From positions 62,001 through 126,000 of the forward strand of contig NZ_FONV01000007.1 in assembly GCF_900113015.1 (NCBI RefSeq): a DNA stretch of 64,000 bases, read 5' to 3'. Position 1 is the stretch's first letter. Every line of letters begins with the position of its first letter. The DNA is from Actinoplanes philippinensis. GTDB taxonomy: Bacteria > Actinomycetota > Actinomycetes > Mycobacteriales > Micromonosporaceae. A model generated the notes under the pieces. It saw only the letters and a program-made list of their open reading frames with translations, had not been told where the DNA came from and searched no databases. This document shows, in pieces, positions 59,192-64,000 of this stretch. The translations under genes were made by a program, and so were the position numbers.

Positions 59192-59823
59192 GCAATATGA
59201 AGATTATCTATCACATTTCCATAGCGGCCGCATTACGGCCCAAGCCCCACCCCAGCCGGCAACGGCGCGCGACGGGCCCTGCCGCGCATGGGTGCGATCA
59301 TCGCGCCGCAACAGGAGCGGGCGGCGAAACCGTTCCGCCAGGCTGCGGCCGCGGTCGCCGGCACGCTCCACGGCGACGAAGCCCTCCGCGCCGTGCCGGG
59401 CAGGAAGCTTCCGATCCGAACGCGATACCGCCCTGGCTCGAGTTCGCCTTCGCCGCGCACCATCGCCAGGCACACGGCGCTACGGACAGCACAGGGCTCA
59501 TGCGACCGGCCGCGTCTACGTACAGGCCGGGGTCGGCTCCGAGATTGCCGCGGCTGCGGCGGTAGGCGGACCTGGACGCAACCCCTGCTCATGGACGGTT
59601 CTCGTAGCCGCCGAGATCACGGTGGGCAAACGGCAGCCGACGGCAACGACTGGCCACCACCATGCCCGGACCCCACCTCGGCAAGGGACGTCGAAAGGGA
59701 GCGACCCTCAAAACCGGCACCACCGTCGAACCTCGGGACCACCGCGGACAACCACGGCCGGCCTCCGTCACCCGCTCACAACCCGGATCCCGCAAGCACG
59801 CATAAGGCCTCTGGCCGGAGCTG
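59192..59823. other. Gene-poor stretch upstream of the subtilisin gene
   Basis: It starts with an AT-rich promoter-like segment (59195-59225) serving the protease gene. The remaining 600 bp have several overlapping open frames of low-quality composition (Arg/Pro/Ala-rich) and no recognisable domain, so I call no gene. Confidence 0.5.
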
Positions 59824-60021
59824 TCACATGTCGTTGCGAAGTACGGAATCCGGCTCGGGGACAACGGCAGCCGTCGCCTCGGGCACGGCCGGTGAGCGGC
59901 CGGGCAGACGTGTGTCGAGGAGGCGCAGCGCGGTGCCCAGCAGGATCGCGATGAGGACGACGACACCCAGGTTGATCAGCACGGCCGGGCAACCCCAGCG
60001 GGTGAACTCGGCCGGTGGCAT
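59824..60021 (-). CDS. Small single-pass membrane protein
   Basis: A 65-residue ORF with a good ribosome site (AGGTGG, 6 nt before the ATG). The N-terminal ten residues are polar, a single strong transmembrane helix follows (CPAVLINLGVVVLIAILLGT), and then comes a basic then acidic tail (LLDTRLPGRSP, AAVVPEPDSV). Many small actinobacterial membrane peptides look like this and have no known role. Isolation and length leave some doubt, but the hydrophobic core and start signal support it. Confidence 0.5.
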   Translation of the reverse strand: MPPAEFTRWGCPAVLINLGVVVLIAILLGTALRLLDTRLPGRSPAVPEATAAVVPEPDSVLRNDM

Positions 60022-60381
60022 CAAAGGCCACCTGTGCCCTGAAACCGCATAACACCGGACATCACGATGTCCAATCGATAGGTTGCTGCGGAAGCAGGCA
60101 CTCTTTCGCTACCGCAACCCGGATCGCCTTACCATCAGGCGACCGCATTCACGAAATCTGCTCACCATTCCGCAGTACCCGGATGACATCTTGCACCGAG
60201 GTGCATATCAACGCTCGATCACCAACCTCGATGCATGTCCAGCATCAGCAGCCGCCATGACGGACCATAGCGCGACTTGCGGCAGTTGAGTGATCTCGGA
60301 TCGTAACCCTGAAACCCTCAGCTACCCCGTCGCGCGGCCGATCACCTGGCTCAAGTTGGGCAAAGCCGGGAGGTCAACTGC
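60022..60381. other. Intergenic stretch of lower GC
   Basis: A 360-bp region with visibly lower GC than its surroundings. It runs into the HNH locus and may belong to the same acquired segment. I see no RNA gene, operator or convincing ORF in it apart from a ribosome-binding site (GGGAGG) close to its right end. Confidence 0.4.
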
Positions 60382-60597
60382 GTGAAGTTGAACGTCGAGA
60401 TGAGTCCCGCGGAGGAGAATATTCGTTCCGTATGGCTCACATTGCGGGAACCGGATGGCAATCAGGCGGGAATGAGTCCGGCGAAATTCTCTTCATTGTG
60501 CGCCGAATTCGGTATAGATCCGCCCATCCCGCGTATTTTCCGTCCAACCTTGATGGAGACCTTCCCGATGGCCGGCATCGCCGACCGGGTTTGGTAA
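60382..60597 (+). CDS. Short ORF, probable 5' part of the HNH gene in another frame
   Basis: A GTG with GGGAGG 8 nt upstream starts a 71-codon ORF (MKLNVEMSPAEENIRSVWLTLRE and onward, including AEFGIDPPIPRIFRPTLME). Its third-position GC is higher than that of the overlapping HNH frame in the same interval. It stops at TAA exactly where the HNH-type conserved sequence (VTVRLGQDRFRSALL) begins in the -1 frame. I read it as the authentic N-terminal part of the HNH gene separated by a frameshift, or else as a separate small gene. No family is recognised. Confidence 0.45.
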   Translation: MKLNVEMSPAEENIRSVWLTLREPDGNQAGMSPAKFSSLCAEFGIDPPIPRIFRPTLMETFPMAGIADRVW

Positions 60598-60965
60598 CTG
60601 TTCGTCTCGGTCAGGATAGGTTCCGTAGCGCCCTGCTTGAGCTTTATGGTCGCCGGTGTTGGGTGAGCGGATGTTCGGTTGAGGAGGCCCTCCAGGCTGC
60701 CCACGTCGAACCCCACACCGGAACCAACAATAGGCTTGACAACGGCATGCTGCTTCGGGCTGATTTGCACAACCTCTATGACGCCTGCCTTATGTGGGTG
60801 GAGCCGACCGCGGAGGGCTATCGAGTGCGACTTTCCCCCTCACTGGGAGTCTCATATGTCGAGTATGCCGATAAACTCCTGGCCCCGCCGCACGAATCTC
60901 GCGAGAAGTGCCCTGACCCCGTTGGATTATTTAGGCAACGCCCGGGTTGGAGCCGAACAGGATGA
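60432..60965 (+). CDS. HNH endonuclease domain protein
   Basis: The conserved part is RFRSALLELYGRRCWVSGC, then LQAAHVEPHTGTNNRLDNGMLLRADLHNLYDACLMWV, which contains the His-Asn-His metal-binding catalytic core of the HNH_2 group. Such domains occur in restriction enzymes and other defence or mobile nucleases. The domain occupies about residues 60-145 of this frame. The first 55 codons from the ATG at 60432 are less convincing than the overlapping ORF at 60382, so the real gene may begin there and be broken by a frameshift near 60590. Local GC and codon use are lower than in neighbouring genes, suggesting acquisition. A C-terminal tail of 30 residues follows the domain. Confidence 0.65.
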   Translation: MAHIAGTGWQSGGNESGEILFIVRRIRYRSAHPAYFPSNLDGDLPDGRHRRPGLVTVRLGQDRFRSALLELYGRRCWVSGCSVEEALQAAHVEPHTGTNNRLDNGMLLRADLHNLYDACLMWVEPTAEGYRVRLSPSLGVSYVEYADKLLAPPHESREKCPDPVGLFRQRPGWSRTG

Positions 60966-61190
60966 CGGCGGAGCAGTCGCCCTCGGTTCAGCATGGCAAG
61001 GCACCTCTCCGCAGCCGAGGACGACCCGGCCATGTTGGCCGGATGTGGCAGAAGTAGCAGGGAGAACGCCGTGGTGCCTGTCGGCGTCACCAGCGGTTCG
61101 TCCGGCCAGGCCCGGTTCACCGCAGGCGCGGCCGAAAAATGTCGGTCCCTGCTGACACAATCCGCTGCACGCTTCGGTGAGGGGATGTCG

Positions 61191-62057
61191 ATGGGCTGGG
61201 TGCCGGCAGGTGCCGACTATGAGGTGAGCGTCGACCGGGGAAAGGTCGTCGCGCGGACCGCGCAGGGCAAGGCGCTGAGGAGCCTGCCCAAGGCGTTGAA
61301 GGAGCACGACGCGGTCATAGGTCTGCGGCAGCTCGTCGAGTGGCTGCGCCGCCACGAGACGACCTGCCGTGCCGAGGTCGAGCGCTGGATGACCCGCTCG
61401 CTGCCGGTGCCGTCCGCGGTGATCGCCCAGCTCTGGGCGGACGAGACGTGGCGGGCCCTGCTGCACGACGCGGTGATCGTGCCGGTGAGCGCCGACGGCG
61501 CCTGGGAGGTGGCGGCCGCCGGTCTGCTGCGCGACGCCGATGCGGTCAAGGGCCTCGGCGTCGTCGACCTGGACGGCGAGTCGGCCCGGCTCACCGCCGG
61601 CACGGTGGCAGTCCCGCATCCGGTGCTGCTGCCCGATCTCGACGATCTGCGCGAGTTCGCCGCCGATCTCGGTGTGGAGCAGAGCCTGGTGCAGCTGTTC
61701 CGCGAGGTCTGGCGCAAGCCGGCCGGTGAGTCCGAGCAGCGGCAGGAGCTACGGCGATATGCGGGGGCACGGTTCAAGGAGCTGCGGCACGTGCAGTCAC
61801 GGGCCACCTCGGCGGGCTACCGGGTGCAGGGCGGCACAGCGGTCTGCCGGTTGTGGGAGGACGGCCGCACGATAGTGGCGTCGGTGTGGATCGGGGACGG
61901 CGACCCGTCGATCGAGACGGAGACCTACGAGCTGGCCTTCACCGACGCCGGCGGGCAGACCGTCGCCACCGGCGAGGTGCCACCGGTCGCCTGGTCCGAG
62001 GGCATGCGCATGGCCGCCACTCTGCATGCCGGCCGCATCGTCGAGGAGCAGGAATGA
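61191..62057 (+). CDS. DUF4132 domain protein (MolR/YehI C-terminal type)
   Basis: A 288-residue stand-alone DUF4132 domain. It starts MGWVPAGADYEVSVDRGKVVARTAQGKALRSLPKAL, continues with LRQLVEWLRRHETTCRAEVERWMTRSLPVPSAVIAQLW, and ends PVAWSEGMRMAATLHAGRIVEE, which fits the family throughout. In E. coli the related WGR-DUF4132 protein YehI (MolR) is encoded near a MoxR-type ATPase and a VWA protein. The biochemical role is unknown. The ATG at 61191 has GAGGGG about 6 nt upstream; an ATG two codons earlier is possible. Its stop overlaps the next gene (ATGA), so the two are coupled. Confidence 0.78.
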   Translation: MGWVPAGADYEVSVDRGKVVARTAQGKALRSLPKALKEHDAVIGLRQLVEWLRRHETTCRAEVERWMTRSLPVPSAVIAQLWADETWRALLHDAVIVPVSADGAWEVAAAGLLRDADAVKGLGVVDLDGESARLTAGTVAVPHPVLLPDLDDLREFAADLGVEQSLVQLFREVWRKPAGESEQRQELRRYAGARFKELRHVQSRATSAGYRVQGGTAVCRLWEDGRTIVASVWIGDGDPSIETETYELAFTDAGGQTVATGEVPPVAWSEGMRMAATLHAGRIVEEQE

Positions 62058-64000
62058 GGGAGCTGCTGGAGGCCGGGGCGATCCTTCCCGGTGAGTCACG
62101 CGACACCGGCGTCGACACGGTAACCGCGCGCGCCTACGCGCACCCGGCGCTGGACGGCCGCACCGTGGTCCGGCTGGTCGGCGCCGCCCTCGGCGAGGCC
62201 GAGGACCTCACCATGGAGTTCCTCGGGTTCCGGCCCGCCGCCGCGCCGGTGGTCGTCGGCCACGCCCGGCGGCAGGCGCTCGGCTTTCCGGCCTGGGCCC
62301 TGGTGCACGATCCGGCCAACGGCAAGCACGCGCTGGCACTGGTCAAGGAGATGGAGAAGCTCGCACGGACGGCCCGCGGCAAGCCGGGCAACGCGAAAGA
62401 CGGATACGACGTGCTCGCCGCGCGGCTCGGTGCTGCGGTTCCGTCGTTCCTGCCGACCTTCTGGGAGCAGGCGGGGCGGGCGTTCCTGGCCGCGGAGAAT
62501 CAGCGGATGGCCGGCATCTGCTTCACCGAGGCCCGCCGCGCCGAGCAGGTGCACGGGCTGAGCGTCGACGAGGACCGGGTGCGCGACGTGCATCTGGAGT
62601 TCGCGTTCGCCGGGGCGCTGACCGCGTCGATGCTGGCGGAGTATGCGCGTGGCGTGGTCGACCGACGGCCGGCCGCAGAGGCGTACGAGCTGGTCAAGAC
62701 CCTCGCGCTGCGGCGGGTCGCCGGTGGGCTGGCGCCGCACGCGTCGATCGCCGCCGACCTGGCGCGCCTGGCCAAGGCGGCCGGGCTCGACGCCGAGCAG
62801 CAGGCCGACGAGGTCGTGACCCGGCTGCTGACCTATCCCGCGATGGCCCGGGCCACGCCCTCGGTCTGGAAGGCGTACCGCAAGAGTCTGGTCCGGCTCG
62901 GCAAGCGGGACGAGGTGATCCGCGGCCGGCTGCTGGCGATCGTGCCGGAGCCGCCGGGCTACGGCACCGACATGACCGGGCAGTGGCTCGAGCTGCTGGA
63001 GGCCTCCGGGGCGGCCGCCGACCTGATCGACGGTGCGCCCGCGGCCGGGCCGGCAAGCCGGTGGCTGGAGCGCATCCTCGCCGGCCGGCGTTCCAGCCGC
63101 GCCGGGCGCAAGCGCAGCGCGCCGCTGCTGTCGCTGGTCGAGCGGCTGCTGCCCCGGCTCGCTGCGGAGGACGGCGTGCAGTTCGCGACCGGCTATTGGG
63201 ATGTCGAGCTGGACGTGCTCGACCTGTGCCTGTCCGGCGGCGTCCGGGCCGAGGTCGGGGCGCAGCGCCGGGGCAACGGTTTCGAGATCAGTGACTGGGC
63301 GACCGACGACGGCCCGGGGCGCCGCGACCTGACCGCGATCGCCGCGGACCCGGTGCTACGGCCGGTGTTCGCCCGCAGCGTCAGCCGTGCCTTGCACAAC
63401 CTGCGCTCCGGCGAGGCGCTCACCAGCCCGGCGCTGCCGGAGCGGACCCTGGAGCAGGCGTTCGGCGCCGCCGGTGTCCGATCGGTGCTGGTGGAGATGC
63501 TCACCGAGCAGCTGGCACGATCCGGCGGCGGCACGGTCACCAGCCTCGACGCCGATCTGACCGCGCTCGCCCCGCTGTGGTCGGCCGCCGGGATGGCGCT
63601 CGCCCCCGACGGGTTCCGGCGGCTGCCCGAGATCGACGTGCCGGCCGTGCTGGCGCGGACCCTGCGGGCCGGTCTGCTGACCGAGCTGTCCTGGCCCGCC
63701 TACGAGGGCGCGGCGAAACAGGTGAAGAACATCCGGATCGGTGACGCGTGGCCCGAGTTGGTGGTCTTCGACCAGCAGTCGGCGCACGTCATCGCACCCG
63801 ACGGATCGTCGGCCGAGCATCTGTTCCGCTATCCGCCACAGGGCCACCCGCACGCGCCGAGTCACTACTCGCAGCCGTCCTGCCTCCACACCGACGGCGA
63901 CCTCCTGGTCGCGTGGCACGGGGACAGCGGCCCGGCGGCGTACTGGGCGTCACGCCCGGACGACATCGTGGACGGTGAGTGGCGGTCGCACCGCACCGGC
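62054..64000 (+). CDS. Large alpha-helical protein coupled to DUF4132, runs off the window
   Basis: The frame is open from the ATG at 62054 to the right edge, 649 codons without a stop. The protein is soluble and mostly helical with repeat-like helix pairs (for example LRRVAGGLAPHASIAADLARLAKAAGLDAEQQADEVVTRLL). From about residue 560 it turns beta-rich, with short blocks of the IRIGDAWPELVVFDQQSAHVIAPDG, then LLVAWHGDSGPAAYWAS kind, resembling propeller blades. No enzyme motif is visible and I do not recognise the family. The ATGA overlap with the DUF4132 gene implies joint function; by analogy with the yeh cluster, MoxR and VWA genes may follow beyond the window. Confidence 0.75.
   Translation, partial: MRELLEAGAILPGESRDTGVDTVTARAYAHPALDGRTVVRLVGAALGEAEDLTMEFLGFRPAAAPVVVGHARRQALGFPAWALVHDPANGKHALALVKEMEKLARTARGKPGNAKDGYDVLAARLGAAVPSFLPTFWEQAGRAFLAAENQRMAGICFTEARRAEQVHGLSVDEDRVRDVHLEFAFAGALTASMLAEYARGVVDRRPAAEAYELVKTLALRRVAGGLAPHASIAADLARLAKAAGLDAEQQADEVVTRLLTYPAMARATPSVWKAYRKSLVRLGKRDEVIRGRLLAIVPEPPGYGTDMTGQWLELLEASGAAADLIDGAPAAGPASRWLERILAGRRSSRAGRKRSAPLLSLVERLLPRLAAEDGVQFATGYWDVELDVLDLCLSGGVRAEVGAQRRGNGFEISDWATDDGPGRRDLTAIAADPVLRPVFARSVSRALHNLRSGEALTSPALPERTLEQAFGAAGVRSVLVEMLTEQLARSGGGTVTSLDADLTALAPLWSAAGMALAPDGFRRLPEIDVPAVLARTLRAGLLTELSWPAYEGAAKQVKNIRIGDAWPELVVFDQQSAHVIAPDGSSAEHLFRYPPQGHPHAPSHYSQPSCLHTDGDLLVAWHGDSGPAAYWASRPDDIVDGEWRSHRTG

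Overview
The window is GC-rich (about 70% or more), with many GTG starts, strong AGGAGG-type ribosome binding sites, GC-biased third codon positions and many secreted, linker-joined glycoside hydrolases. It also carries orphan roadblock proteins, PknB-type kinases and long Ala/Pro-rich proteins. This points to a filamentous actinobacterium, most likely of the Micromonosporaceae (Actinoplanes-like). The assignment is inferred from gene content, not from a marker gene.

Layout. 1-7.4 kb: the end of a VOC protein, a PAS-GGDEF diguanylate cyclase facing a membrane GGDEF-EAL protein, two exported enzymes (lytic transglycosylase-like and PI-PLC-like), a translationally coupled roadblock pair and a GAF protein. 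7.4-16 kb: a membrane protein overlapping a Rieske oxygenase, a GH12-CBM2 cellulase with a perfect CebR-type operator, an L,D-transpeptidase operon, and a secreted jelly-roll protein with a near-perfect CebR-type operator. 15.6-19.8 kb: an AsnC/Lrp regulator divergent from a trans-sulfuration PLP enzyme coupled to a pyruvate-dehydrogenase-E1-like enzyme, the same layout as mdeR-mdeA-mdeB of methionine catabolism. 19.8-33.7 kb: LtrA, a GH2 and a GH10 enzyme sharing an AT-rich divergent promoter region, a two-component system with an unusual repeat-encoding ORF between its genes, an alpha/beta hydrolase-acyltransferase pair, a peroxiredoxin and a GH43-CBM6/35 enzyme.

33.7-40.8 kb is an accessory zone: a Ser/Thr kinase, a low-complexity single-pass membrane protein, a long Ala/Pro-rich ORF with two different 33-bp minisatellites, a Clp-N-like protein and a non-coding 26-bp tandem array. 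40.8-51.5 kb holds a SEC-C protein, a PQQ sugar dehydrogenase, a TetR/TetX-like/PPOX cassette with twin operators, an M35 protease, a LysR gene, and a MarR/FMN-reductase/quinone-oxidoreductase region containing a frameshifted luciferase-like remnant.

51.5-64 kb: a class V aminotransferase, then a scar where a truncated DUF4132-like gene meets a truncated kinase gene tail to tail. A very large subtilisin follows, then a sparse 1.2-kb stretch with one small membrane ORF, a possibly frameshifted HNH endonuclease gene, and a DUF4132 gene coupled to a large unrecognised protein that runs off the right edge.

Functional themes. Plant polysaccharide degradation (GH12, GH10, GH2, GH43 and a jelly-roll protein), partly under a CebR-like regulator not encoded here. 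Sulfur amino acid breakdown. Cell-envelope enzymes. Signalling by c-di-GMP, phosphorylation and roadblock proteins. The window has a clear tendency to grow short tandem repeats and to accumulate gene remnants. I see no tRNA, rRNA, CRISPR array, transposase or phage gene.
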